Shown here one piece after another: positions 1-8,131 of a DNA stretch of 64,000 nucleotides (position 1 is the stretch's first letter; each line of letters opens with the position of its first letter). The position numbers and the translations under genes were made by a program. Source of the stretch: Desulfotignum sp. Its GTDB lineage: Bacteria > Desulfobacterota > Desulfobacteria > Desulfobacterales > Desulfobacteraceae. Where the stretch lies: NCBI GenBank assembly GCA_011390635.1, contig JAABSA010000021.1, positions 1-64,000 of the forward strand. Reading direction: 5' to 3'. The notes below the pieces were generated by a model. It was given only the letters and a program-made list of their open reading frames with translations. It was not told the origin of the DNA and did not search any database.

Positions 1-369
1 AACAAGGGAAAATTGGAATTAAAAGCCGCATATGGCCTAAGCCGGTCATATCTGGAAAGGGGCCCCCTGGACAAAGAGCTGGCCACTTTTTATTTGAAAC
101 AGGGGGAACCGGTCATTATTCTGGATGCCAAAAAAGACATTCACACCAAATACCACAAGGAAGCCGAACTAGAGGGTATCACCAGTATTCTGGCCGTACC
201 CATCCCGTTTAAAGGCGAAATTATCGGCATTCTCCGGCTGCTCACAGAACAGGTGCGCCAGTTTTCCCATGCAGATATCAATTTCGCCCTGGCCATTGCC
301 GAACAAAGCGGTATTGCCATCCAGCGCGCGATTGATTTCAACCGGCTGAAACAGATATGCAAAGAATAG
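1..369 (+). CDS. GAF-domain protein, C-terminal part
   Basis: The open frame runs in from outside the window; a TTG at 13 is in frame, but the residues before it already fit the domain, so this is a truncated gene and not a short one. The roughly 120 visible residues look like the second half of a GAF domain: a strand with ILAVPIPFKGEIIGILRLL and then a helix with FALAIAEQSGIAIQ, the usual end of the fold. GAF domains bind small ligands or chromophores in sensors, kinases and cyclase-type enzymes. No output domain follows, so either it is N-terminal and outside the window, or this is a free-standing sensor. The ligand cannot be told. Confidence 0.75.
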   Translation, partial: NKGKLELKAAYGLSRSYLERGPLDKELATFYLKQGEPVIILDAKKDIHTKYHKEAELEGITSILAVPIPFKGEIIGILRLLTEQVRQFSHADINFALAIAEQSGIAIQRAIDFNRLKQICKE

Positions 370-398
370 CATCAACTTTTTAGAAAATGGAGTTATTC

Positions 399-767
399 AT
401 GAAATTTACAATCGATCACTTCAACATCAATGTCCTGGATCTGGAAAAAAGCCTGACCTTTTATGAAAAAGCTTTGGGTCTTCATGAAACCCGCCGCAAA
501 ACCGCGGATGACGGCAGCTATATCATTGTGTTTCTGGAAGACGGCACCAGTGCCAGCAAGCTGGAATTGACCTGGCTCAGATCACAGGAAAAACCCTATG
601 ATCTGGGGGATGAGGAATTTCATATCGCCTTTAAAACCGATGATTTTGATGGAGCTTATACCCTGCACAAAAAAATGGACTGCATCTGCTTTGAAAACAA
701 GGAGATGGGCATCTATTTTATCAATGACCCGGACGGATACTGGCTGGAAATTGTGCCGAAGCGATGA
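399..767 (+). CDS. VOC-family protein (glyoxalase/lactoylglutathione lyase-like)
   Basis: A 122-residue single-module vicinal-oxygen-chelate protein. The N-terminal pattern (DHFNINVLDLEKSLTFYEKALGL) and the C-terminal strand with FINDPDGYWLEIVP are typical, and the late Glu and early His are in the places used for metal binding in glyoxalase I. An ATG at 387 is also in frame, but GGAG at 389-392 lies six bases before the ATG at 399, which decides the start. Methylglyoxal detoxification is the best-known role of the family, but the family is functionally broad and nothing nearby fixes the substrate. Confidence 0.8.
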   Translation: MKFTIDHFNINVLDLEKSLTFYEKALGLHETRRKTADDGSYIIVFLEDGTSASKLELTWLRSQEKPYDLGDEEFHIAFKTDDFDGAYTLHKKMDCICFENKEMGIYFINDPDGYWLEIVPKR

Positions 768-809
768 TTTCATTTTCTTGAACAAGTCACCCGAAAGCTG
801 ACACACCTT

Positions 810-2525
810 ATGTTTATCCCCACCACCATGCCGGAGGTCAAGGCCCTGGGCTGGGACCGGCTGGAGATTATCCTGGTCACCGGCGACACCTATATCGACT
901 CGCCCTTCATGGGCGTGAGCGTGATCGGAAAGGTGCTTTTGCACCAGGGATTCAAGGTGGGGATCATTGCCCAGCCGGACCTGGACACCCCTGAAGATAT
1001 CCTGCGTTTAGGACGTCCCTCCCTTTTCTGGGGGGTTACGGCCGGGGCCGTGGATTCCATGGTGGCCAACTACACAGCCCTGAAAAAACGGCGGCAGAAG
1101 GATGACTACACCCCGGGACATGTGAATGACCGAAGACCGGACCGGGCGGTCATAGCCTATGCCAACCTGATCCGGCGGTTCTGCAAACCCGCTGCCCCCA
1201 TTGTGATCGGCGGTATCGAAGCCAGCCTGCGGCGCATGGCCCATTATGACTTCTGGTCCGACAAAATCCGGCGGTCCATTCTGTTTGATGCCAGAGCCGA
1301 TGTGCTGGTGTTCGGCATGGGACATGCCACAATTGCAGCCCTTGCCCGGGCATTGAAACAGGAAAAGTCCTTTGATCATATTCCGGGGGTCGCCTATATT
1401 GCCAAAACAAAAACAGGGAAAGAACTGCCCTCCTTTGAAACAGTTGCCAAAAACAGGCGGGCATATATCGATGCGTTCACCACCTTTTACCGCAATACCG
1501 ATCCTCTCACCGGACAACAACTGTGCCAGGCCCACCAGGACCGGTACCTGGTCCTGAATCCGCCGGTACCGGTGTCCACCACCGCACAGATGGATGAGAT
1601 CCATGACCTGGCGTATGAACATGATGTGCACCCTTTTTACCGGGCCATGGGACCGGTGCGGGCCCTGGATACCATCCGGTTTGCCATCCCCACACATTAC
1701 GGGTGTTACGGCGAATGCCGGTTTTGCGCCATCACGGTGCACCAGGGCCGGACCGTCCAGTGCCGGAGCACGGCATCCATTCTCCGGCAGGCCCGGCAGT
1801 TCACCGCCCATCCGGATTTTAAAGGAAACATAATGGATCTGGGGGGCCCCACCGCCAACATGTACGGGTATGAGTGCCCAAAAAAATTGTCACAAGGGGC
1901 CTGTCAGGACAAAGCCTGCCTGTTTCCTGAAATCTGCAAAACCCTGCGGCCCGACCATTCCCGATACCTGGATCTGCTGGAAAAACTCACCGCCCTGCCC
2001 GGCATCAAAAAGGTGTTTGTCAACTCCGGGATCCGGTATGACCTGATCATGCAGGACAAAAAACACGGCAGTGCGTTCTTGAAAAAACTGGTGACAGACC
2101 ATGTGTCCGGCCAGCTCAAGGTGGCGCCGGAACACAGTGAAAAACAGGTGCTTTACCATATGGGCAAACAGACCATTGACGATCTGCTTGCCTTCAAGTC
2201 CGCCTTTGACAACATATCTGCTGCATGCGGCAAGCCCCAGTTTTTAACCTATTATTTTGTGGCAGCCCACCCCGGATGCACCCAAAAAGAGATGGCGGCC
2301 CTGAAACGGTTCATCAGTGAAAACCTGAAAACCCATCCCGAGCAGGTCCAGATTTTCACCCCCACCCCGTCCACTTTTTCCACGCTCATGTATTATACCG
2401 GCCAGGACCCCTTCACCTGCAAGCCGTTGTTTGTGGAAAAGGATCCGGCCAAAAAACAGCGGCAGAAAGACATTGTTACCTCCCGAACCCGGCCTGAAAA
2501 AAACCCTATACACCGCAGGAGATAG
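810..2525 (+). CDS. YgiQ-family radical SAM protein
   Basis: A 571-residue protein of the YgiQ/UPF0313 family. The N-terminus is typical (MFIPTT, ALGWDRLEIILVTGDTYID), which supports the ATG at 810 although no strong Shine-Dalgarno sequence is visible. A B12-binding-like N-terminal half is followed by the radical SAM core with the cluster motif CYGECRFC (C299, C303, C306, a CX3CX2C spacing). The family conserves the C-terminal domain seen here with further cysteines (YECPKKLSQGACQDKACLF). The reaction of YgiQ proteins is not established; the 4Fe-4S cluster and S-adenosylmethionine chemistry follow from the motif. It stands alone on the plus strand, convergent with the next gene. Confidence 0.9.
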   Translation: MFIPTTMPEVKALGWDRLEIILVTGDTYIDSPFMGVSVIGKVLLHQGFKVGIIAQPDLDTPEDILRLGRPSLFWGVTAGAVDSMVANYTALKKRRQKDDYTPGHVNDRRPDRAVIAYANLIRRFCKPAAPIVIGGIEASLRRMAHYDFWSDKIRRSILFDARADVLVFGMGHATIAALARALKQEKSFDHIPGVAYIAKTKTGKELPSFETVAKNRRAYIDAFTTFYRNTDPLTGQQLCQAHQDRYLVLNPPVPVSTTAQMDEIHDLAYEHDVHPFYRAMGPVRALDTIRFAIPTHYGCYGECRFCAITVHQGRTVQCRSTASILRQARQFTAHPDFKGNIMDLGGPTANMYGYECPKKLSQGACQDKACLFPEICKTLRPDHSRYLDLLEKLTALPGIKKVFVNSGIRYDLIMQDKKHGSAFLKKLVTDHVSGQLKVAPEHSEKQVLYHMGKQTIDDLLAFKSAFDNISAACGKPQFLTYYFVAAHPGCTQKEMAALKRFISENLKTHPEQVQIFTPTPSTFSTLMYYTGQDPFTCKPLFVEKDPAKKQRQKDIVTSRTRPEKNPIHRRR

Positions 2526-2555
2526 CCGGAAATGCAATAGATCGGCATCCATCTT

Positions 2556-3458
2556 TTATTCCTTGAATATGCGTTGATGCATCTTCCTGATTGTTTCCGG
2601 TGTGGTGCCGCAGCACCCGCCAATGATTTCAACCCCCAGTTCCCGTATTTTTTTCATGTTTTCGGCAAACAGGTCGTCGCTTTCCGGATAAAACGCCTGG
2701 TTGTCTGCTGTGGGTCGCGGCATTCCGGCATTGGGTTGAATTATCACAGGGATATCGACACATTTGCGGATCTGCGCCGCCAGCCGGACCATATCGGTGC
2801 TGTCCAGGGAACAGTTGGCGCCCACCGCAGCCACCCCTTTATCTGCAAGGGTTTTCATACTGTGTTCCGGTGTATTCCCAAAGATTGTGAAAAACCCTTT
2901 CGGGGTTTCTTTAAAGGTCATTGAACAGAAAATCGGTTTATTCGAAACAGACTGGATGGCCTGCACCAAACAGAGGCCGGCATTGAGATCAAAAACGGTT
3001 TCGATAAGAAACAGATCAACCCCTTCCTCTTCCAATATCTGGGCCTGACGGGAAAAATTGTCCTTCATCTCCTCAAAGGAAACCGGACCGGCAGGTGCCA
3101 GCATATCTCCCATGGCACCCATGTCTGCTGCCACATATTGATCCGGACCACAGGCCGCTTTTGCCAGCCGCACCCCTTCTGTGTTGATGCGTTCAAAATC
3201 TTTGTCCGCCCCCATTTTCTCAAGTTTGTAAAATGATGCCCCGTAAGTGTTTGCCGTGACCACATCTGCCCCGGCATCAATGTAGTCGGCGTGAATCTGC
3301 CGGATAATCTCCGGATGTCTGATGTTCCAGTATTCCGCCGCTTCATTTCCTGCCAGTCCATGACTGATCAGGATCGATCCCATGCCGCCGTCAAGCAGCA
3401 GTCCGTGTCTGCGTATTTTTTCAAGAATGTCCATAATTTCCATTTTTCCAAAGTCCAT
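2556..3458 (-). CDS. Homocysteine S-methyltransferase-family protein
   Basis: About 300 residues of the Pfam S-methyl_trans barrel. The zinc-binding cysteines are visible as GANCS and the C-terminal GGCCGTTPE, and the N-terminus has the expected LLLDGGMGS. Members move a methyl group from S-methylmethionine, betaine or a methyl-corrinoid to homocysteine. The length fits the single-domain MmuM/BHMT type; no B12 domain is attached. The start is uncertain: a GTG at 3464 and ATGs at 3458, 3443 and 3434 are all in frame, without a decisive ribosome site. The donor is unknown. It is a single gene facing the YgiQ gene. Confidence 0.8.
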   Translation of the reverse strand: MDFGKMEIMDILEKIRRHGLLLDGGMGSILISHGLAGNEAAEYWNIRHPEIIRQIHADYIDAGADVVTANTYGASFYKLEKMGADKDFERINTEGVRLAKAACGPDQYVAADMGAMGDMLAPAGPVSFEEMKDNFSRQAQILEEEGVDLFLIETVFDLNAGLCLVQAIQSVSNKPIFCSMTFKETPKGFFTIFGNTPEHSMKTLADKGVAAVGANCSLDSTDMVRLAAQIRKCVDIPVIIQPNAGMPRPTADNQAFYPESDDLFAENMKKIRELGVEIIGGCCGTTPETIRKMHQRIFKE

Positions 3459-3464
3459 ATTCAC

Positions 3465-3681
3465 TGATTGAAAAATATTATCAGGTATATCATTGTATTG
3501 GTATCAAAAAATTTTTAAACCTGAATTGTCCATAACAGGATATCATTGCGTGCCAGAATTGATTAATGAAAATTTATCTTATGATTGAATCCGATCCTGG
3601 TAAACTTTATCATCTCTATTTTTTTTAACGTACCGGACCTGCTGATAGTCAGAATCGGTTGTGTGCCTTTGGGATATGAAA
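3465..3681. other. Intergenic region between divergent genes, AT-rich
   Basis: About 300 bases separate the methyltransferase-like gene (minus strand) from the aldehyde oxidoreductase (plus strand). No open frame of note lies here. Apart from the promoter at 3682-3710, which is listed separately, I see nothing that can be named. Confidence 0.5.
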
Positions 3682-3710
3682 TTGACAAAAGAAATTATGA
3701 GGCGTAAATT
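3682..3710 (+). promoter_or_regulatory. Sigma-70-type promoter of the aldehyde oxidoreductase gene
   Basis: TTGACA at 3682-3687 and TAAATT at 3705-3710 are separated by exactly 17 bases, giving a predicted start near 3717 and a leader of about 50 bases. AGGAGG follows at about 3756-3761, just before the ATG at 3767. The match is by eye only. Confidence 0.6.
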
Positions 3711-3766
3711 TCATTGAAAAATAAAAATTCAGCATCTCTCCAAGCATAGCAAAAAAGGAGGGCCGT

Positions 3767-5677
3767 ATGGCCTTAAGAAATTCAATTAACGGTACTTTTG
3801 GCTGGTGCGGCAGATTTCTGAAAGTTGACCTTTCCGATCGGTCCAGTCAGGAACTTGAAACCCGGGATTACAGCGGGCTTTTCCTGGGAGGACGGGGAAT
3901 CGCCGCCCGTCTTTACTGGGATCTGGTACCGGCAGCCATTGGTGCATTTGCTCCTCAGAACCACCTGATTTTTATGACCGGCCCCATCGGCGCTACCGGT
4001 GCCCAGGGCGCATCCCGTTTTACAGTAACTGCCAAATCTCCCATGACCCTGCCGGAAGGATACTGCTACGGGAACATGGGCGGTTTTTTCGGACCATATT
4101 TAAAGCGGGCCGGATTTGACGGACTGGTGGTTACCGGCAGGTCGGAAAAACCGGTCTACCTTTACATCAAAGACGGTACCGTCACATTTAAAGATGCCGC
4201 AGACCTGTGGGGAAAAGGGGTTTACAGTATCAGCAGGGCCATCAAATCAACCCACGGTAATGCAGCACGGTTTGTCACCACGGGTGTGGCAGGTGAAAAT
4301 CTCTGCCGCAGCGCCAATATCATGACTGACAATGAAGGCAGCTCCACCGGAGGATTCGGTGCGGTCATGGGATCAAAAAACCTTAAGGCCATAGTGGTTT
4401 CAGGAACGGGAAGTCCGGTTGTGGCTGATCCGGAAGCGCTGAAAAAACTGAATAAGCTGACCATTGCGTTGAACCGGCGTGATCCCATGATGCTGCCTTT
4501 TGCCCCGGATCAGGTGAAACGGACCGGGAAATCTTCCTGTTATCAGTGCGGTGTTGACTGTTTGTACCGCAATCGGCTCAGGACCGCCACAGGAAAAGAG
4601 GTCGTCAGGAAATGCCAGTCCATGTTTGTCTATTTTCAATGGGTGGCCGGGCGGCCTGGAGAATCAGCTGAAACTGCTGTTACGGCCACCGGCATCTGCA
4701 ATGATTTGTCCCTGTGCACAATGGAGATGTTCAATATTATTAACTGGCTGTCAGCCTGTGACAAAGCGGGCTGCTTAACTGAAAAACAGACAGGGCTGAA
4801 CATGTCACAGCTTGGTACGCTTGATTTTTTTAATGATCTGGCCACCATGATTGCTGAACGCAAGGGCTTTGGCGATATCCTGGCCGAGGGGCTGCTTCGG
4901 GCCGGTGAAAAACTGGGACCCGAAGCCAGGGCCTGTTTTGCTCCGGAAGTTGGCGGTGTGGGTGACGGAGCAACCTATTCTGCAAGGGAATACCTGATGA
5001 ACGGCCTGCTTTATGCATTTTCTCCAAGACAGCCCATTGCCATGCTGCATGAGGTCAGCCGCCTGACCGGATTATGGGGAATGCACAAGGCCAATCCGGA
5101 CAGTTCTCCGGTTTCAAACGAAGTTTTCAGGAAAGCTGCCGGGCGGTTCTGGGGTCACAATAAAGCCTGGGACCTTATGACCATTGATGGCAAAGCCCAG
5201 GCCGCTGTTCACATCATTGACCGGACCTGCACCAAAGACAGCCTGCTGCTGTGTGACTCCATCTGGCCGCTCATGGTCTCCTGGCACACACCCGACCGGG
5301 TTGGAGACCCTTCACTGGAAAGTCGTATTTTCACTTCTGTAACCGGAATCGAGACAGATGAAAAAGAGCTAAACAGATATGGTGAGCGCATCTTTAACCT
5401 GGAGCGTGCCATCATGATCAGAGAAGGAACCCGCCCATTGACAGATGATGATGTGGCTGAGTTCAACTATACCCAACCCGTGCAGACGGTTTTTATGAAC
5501 CCGGATGTTCTTATCCCTGGTCCTGATGACAAGGTATTGAGCAGAAAAGGGATGGTTTTGGACCGTAAAGATTTCCAACAGATGAGAAAAGAATTTTACC
5601 AGATCAGGGGCTGGAATCCGGAAACAGGTGTACAGTTCGACTCAACGTTAGACAGACTATCTCTGAAACACTTGTAA
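3767..5677 (+). CDS. Tungsten-type aldehyde:ferredoxin oxidoreductase (AOR family)
   Basis: 636 residues, full length for the AOR family. The N-terminal domain has the typical FLKVDLSD and FLGGRGIAARLYWD pattern and the pterin-binding GPIGATGAQGASRF region. The 4Fe-4S ligands are CYQCGVDC (C258, C261, C265) with the distal cysteine C496 in LLLCDSIWP. The family oxidises aldehydes to acids (or the reverse) with ferredoxin, using a bis-pterin tungsten cofactor, in the cytoplasm. It has its own promoter and is followed by a decayed iron-sulfur gene. The two moeA genes at 28-31 kb could supply its cofactor. The substrate is unknown; an aldehyde from amine oxidation next door is a reasonable guess. 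Confidence 0.92.
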   Translation: MALRNSINGTFGWCGRFLKVDLSDRSSQELETRDYSGLFLGGRGIAARLYWDLVPAAIGAFAPQNHLIFMTGPIGATGAQGASRFTVTAKSPMTLPEGYCYGNMGGFFGPYLKRAGFDGLVVTGRSEKPVYLYIKDGTVTFKDAADLWGKGVYSISRAIKSTHGNAARFVTTGVAGENLCRSANIMTDNEGSSTGGFGAVMGSKNLKAIVVSGTGSPVVADPEALKKLNKLTIALNRRDPMMLPFAPDQVKRTGKSSCYQCGVDCLYRNRLRTATGKEVVRKCQSMFVYFQWVAGRPGESAETAVTATGICNDLSLCTMEMFNIINWLSACDKAGCLTEKQTGLNMSQLGTLDFFNDLATMIAERKGFGDILAEGLLRAGEKLGPEARACFAPEVGGVGDGATYSAREYLMNGLLYAFSPRQPIAMLHEVSRLTGLWGMHKANPDSSPVSNEVFRKAAGRFWGHNKAWDLMTIDGKAQAAVHIIDRTCTKDSLLLCDSIWPLMVSWHTPDRVGDPSLESRIFTSVTGIETDEKELNRYGERIFNLERAIMIREGTRPLTDDDVAEFNYTQPVQTVFMNPDVLIPGPDDKVLSRKGMVLDRKDFQQMRKEFYQIRGWNPETGVQFDSTLDRLSLKHL

Positions 5678-5688
5678 GGGAGCTTATC

Positions 5689-5922
5689 ATGACACCGCAT
5701 ACCGATATTTCCGGAGACCGGGTAAAAGAGATAATCAGGGAATTTATCGATTCATCGCCATTGAACACCATGGAAGACGGCACGGGTGAGCCGGCCTGGG
5801 CACATTCGGGTTGTGTGACGGGCTGATTACCCAAAGTGGCAAGGCCTTGCGGACCGGATCGATTGTGGCGAAACTGTCCATCGAACCGCCCCCCCGCCCA
5901 TCGCCTGACAGCCATTTTTATC
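5689..5922 (+). pseudogene. Decayed 4Fe-4S double-cluster reductase-like gene (internal deletion)
   Basis: An ATG at 5689 with GGGAG six bases upstream opens a 45-codon frame that ends at 5826. Its first part (DRVKEIIREFIDSSPLNTM, then GTGEPAWA) resembles the N-terminus of QueG-like epoxyqueuosine-reductase relatives common in anaerobes. From 5805 a different frame continues the homology with FGLCDGLITQSGKALRTGS and an RP-P-D stretch, a part that normally lies well inside such proteins. The joint implies loss of an internal segment and a frame change, and the cysteine-rich C-terminus is missing. This is recognised by memory of the family, without a database search. Confidence 0.6.
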
Positions 5923-5965
5923 CGGAATCTTTGATTTTTTTCTTGAAAAGCAGCTTTCAAAAAGA

Positions 5966-6034
5966 TTGACAAAACCAATGAAATGGTTTAACCATTAAAA
6001 AATTGATTTTGGCCAATGATTTATTCCTGTATAA
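5966..6034 (+). promoter_or_regulatory. Promoter region with FadR/GntR-type operator
   Basis: At 5982-5996 there is AATGGTT-T-AACCATT, a perfect 7-base inverted repeat around one base. It contains TGGT-N3-ACCA, the core bound by FadR-subfamily GntR repressors. A TTGACA lies at 5966-5971, so a 17-base spaced -10 would fall inside the operator. A better -10, TATAAT, lies at 6029-6034. AGGAGG precedes the ATG at 6056. The GntR gene at 9312 in the same run is the obvious candidate ligand-responsive repressor. Confidence 0.65.
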
Positions 6035-6055
6035 TTTAATCATTCAGGAGGGCAT

Positions 6056-8131
6056 ATGACCCGCAACAGAATAGAGCAACACCCGGTATTGACGGTGCCT
6101 GAGATAAAGGAAGTGCCGTTTTACTGGAATAAGACAAAATTGTCCGCCCGAAAAAATGAGATGATCTCATCCGCCCTGTTTGCCAATGACATCAAAATTT
6201 TCGGTCTTCACCACAAAGATGGATCAGCCCAGGGTATTTTCTGCGCCAACGGCCAGTGCGCCCAGTGCACGGTCATTGCCAACGGGATTCCGGTCAAGGC
6301 CTGCATGACCCGGGTGACCGAAAACATGATCGTGGAAAGTGTGGAAGGTCTGCCAAAGCTGCCGGATGTGGATAAAGTCCCCCCTGTCTCGGATATTGAA
6401 CACCTGACCACGGAGGTGCTCATCATCGGCGGGGGCCCGGCCGGACTGTCCGCAGCCCTGCAGCTGGAGGAACACGGGGTGAACGCCATCATGGTGGATG
6501 ACAAGGATGCACTCGGGGGCAAGCTGGTCCTGCAGACCCACAAATTTTTCGGGTCGGTGGAAGACTCTTATGCCGGCATGCGGGGCATGGATATCGGAAA
6601 AATGCTGGCAGACAAAGTGGAGGCTGCCGCCCACATCGCGGTGTGGAAAAACAGTACCGCCCTGTATGTGTTTGATGACAAAAAGGTGGGCATTCTCAAG
6701 GACGGGGTGTATAAAATCGTCACCCCCAAGGTAATCCTCAATGCCGCAGGTGCCAGGGAAAAATTTCTGCGGTTCAAGGGCAACTCCCTGTCCGGGGTTT
6801 ACGGTGCCGGGGCGTTCCAGACCCTGGTGAACCGGGACCTGGTCAAACCCACGGAACGGCTGTTCATCATCGGCGGGGGCAATGTGGGAATCATTGCGGG
6901 ATACCACGCGCTTCAGGCCGGGATCCAGGTGGTGGGACTGGCAGAAGCCCTGCCACTATGCGGGGGATACCGGGTCCATGAAGACAAACTCAAGCGCTTC
7001 GGGGTCCCCATCTACACCTCCCATTCCATCATCTCCGCCAACGGCACCCAATCCGTGGAATCGGTGACCATCGCACAGATCGATGACACCTTCACCCCCA
7101 TTGCCGGCACGGAACAAACCTTTGCCTGCGACACCATCCTGATTGCCGTGGGCCTGGAACCGGTGGGAGAATTTGCCCAGGAAGCACAGACAGCAGGCAT
7201 CCGGGTGTTCAGCGCAGGGGATGCCGCAGAAATTGCCGAAGCCTCATCCGCCATGTTCAACGGCAAGATCACCGGGCTCAACATTGTGCAGCACTTCAAG
7301 CCTGAGGTACCCCCTATTCCGGATGACTGGTTCCAAAAAGCCGACATCCTCAAATCCCATCCCGGCCCGGTGCAGGAACTGGTACCCCCGTCCAATGAGG
7401 ACGGGGTGTTTCCCATCATGCACTGCAAGCAGGAGATTCCCTGCAACCCGTGCAGCACGGTGTGCCCGGAACACTGCATCACCATGAAAGGAGATCCCAT
7501 CAAGGGGATGCCGAAGTTTGACGGCGAATGCAAAGGGTGCATGAAATGCCTGACCATCTGTCCGGGATTGTCCATCACCCTTGTGGATTTCCGCAAAGAC
7601 AAGGAGTACCCCACGGTGTTCCTCCCCTATGAGGTGGGTAACGTGCCCGTGGCCAAGGGAGATACCATCCAGTGCGTGGATGTGGACGGCAACCCTTTGG
7701 GGCAGTTCACCGTGCTGGGGGCCAAAACCACCAAAGACAGTGACAGAACCATTGTTGTCCGGATCAAGGTGCCCAAAGCCATTGCCAAAAAAGTGGTGGG
7801 GTTCACCATCCAGGACCAGGCCGTGTATGACAAACTGACTGAAAAAATCCCGTTGGACCATATCAGGGACGAAGAGGTGGTCTGCCTGTGCGAACGGGTA
7901 ACCGCCGGGGAGATCCGGGACCTTGTGAAAAAAGGGATCACGGACATGAACCAGATCAAGGCCCTGACCCGGGCCGGCATGGGACCCTGCGGGTACAAAA
8001 CCTGTGAAAACCTGATGATGCAGATCTTCAGAGCCGAACAGATCGCTGCCGAAGATATTGTGAAAAATATCCGCCGGCCGTTGTTTATCGAAGTCCCCCT
8101 GGGAAAATTTGCCAATGGAGGTGAATCATGA
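6056..8131 (+). CDS. Amine oxidoreductase alpha subunit: 2Fe-2S, FAD/NAD-fold, 2x4Fe-4S, BFD-like
   Basis: 691 residues with four redox modules in order. First is an N-terminal 2Fe-2S domain with C63, C68, C71 and C83. Next is a pyridine-nucleotide-disulfide-type flavin fold starting at IIGGGPAGLS near residue 125, with a second nucleotide site at IIGGGNVGI. A ferredoxin insert follows with CKQEIPCNPCSTVCPEHC from C457 and CKGCMKCLTICPG. Last is a BFD-like 2Fe-2S domain with C610, C612, C645 and C650. The outer architecture matches the alpha subunits of heterotetrameric sarcosine oxidase and dye-linked proline dehydrogenases. The two 4Fe-4S clusters suggest electrons leave to ferredoxin or a membrane carrier, not to oxygen. 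The next gene overlaps by 4 bases and encodes the partner. The substrate is not known. Confidence 0.85.
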   Translation: MTRNRIEQHPVLTVPEIKEVPFYWNKTKLSARKNEMISSALFANDIKIFGLHHKDGSAQGIFCANGQCAQCTVIANGIPVKACMTRVTENMIVESVEGLPKLPDVDKVPPVSDIEHLTTEVLIIGGGPAGLSAALQLEEHGVNAIMVDDKDALGGKLVLQTHKFFGSVEDSYAGMRGMDIGKMLADKVEAAAHIAVWKNSTALYVFDDKKVGILKDGVYKIVTPKVILNAAGAREKFLRFKGNSLSGVYGAGAFQTLVNRDLVKPTERLFIIGGGNVGIIAGYHALQAGIQVVGLAEALPLCGGYRVHEDKLKRFGVPIYTSHSIISANGTQSVESVTIAQIDDTFTPIAGTEQTFACDTILIAVGLEPVGEFAQEAQTAGIRVFSAGDAAEIAEASSAMFNGKITGLNIVQHFKPEVPPIPDDWFQKADILKSHPGPVQELVPPSNEDGVFPIMHCKQEIPCNPCSTVCPEHCITMKGDPIKGMPKFDGECKGCMKCLTICPGLSITLVDFRKDKEYPTVFLPYEVGNVPVAKGDTIQCVDVDGNPLGQFTVLGAKTTKDSDRTIVVRIKVPKAIAKKVVGFTIQDQAVYDKLTEKIPLDHIRDEEVVCLCERVTAGEIRDLVKKGITDMNQIKALTRAGMGPCGYKTCENLMMQIFRAEQIAAEDIVKNIRRPLFIEVPLGKFANGGES

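Noticed and set aside
1008-1811. A 267-codon minus-strand frame inside the YgiQ gene
   Set aside because: Antisense shadow; the plus-strand frame carries the full radical SAM motif set.
5604-5978. A 124-codon minus-strand frame over the decayed gene
   Set aside because: The plus strand shows homologous remnants in two frames; the minus frame has no family pattern or ribosome site.
6224-7861. Several minus-strand frames of 200 or more codons opposite the alpha-subunit gene
   Set aside because: Low-complexity His/Gly/Pro composition and no motifs, while the plus strand has clear iron-sulfur domains.
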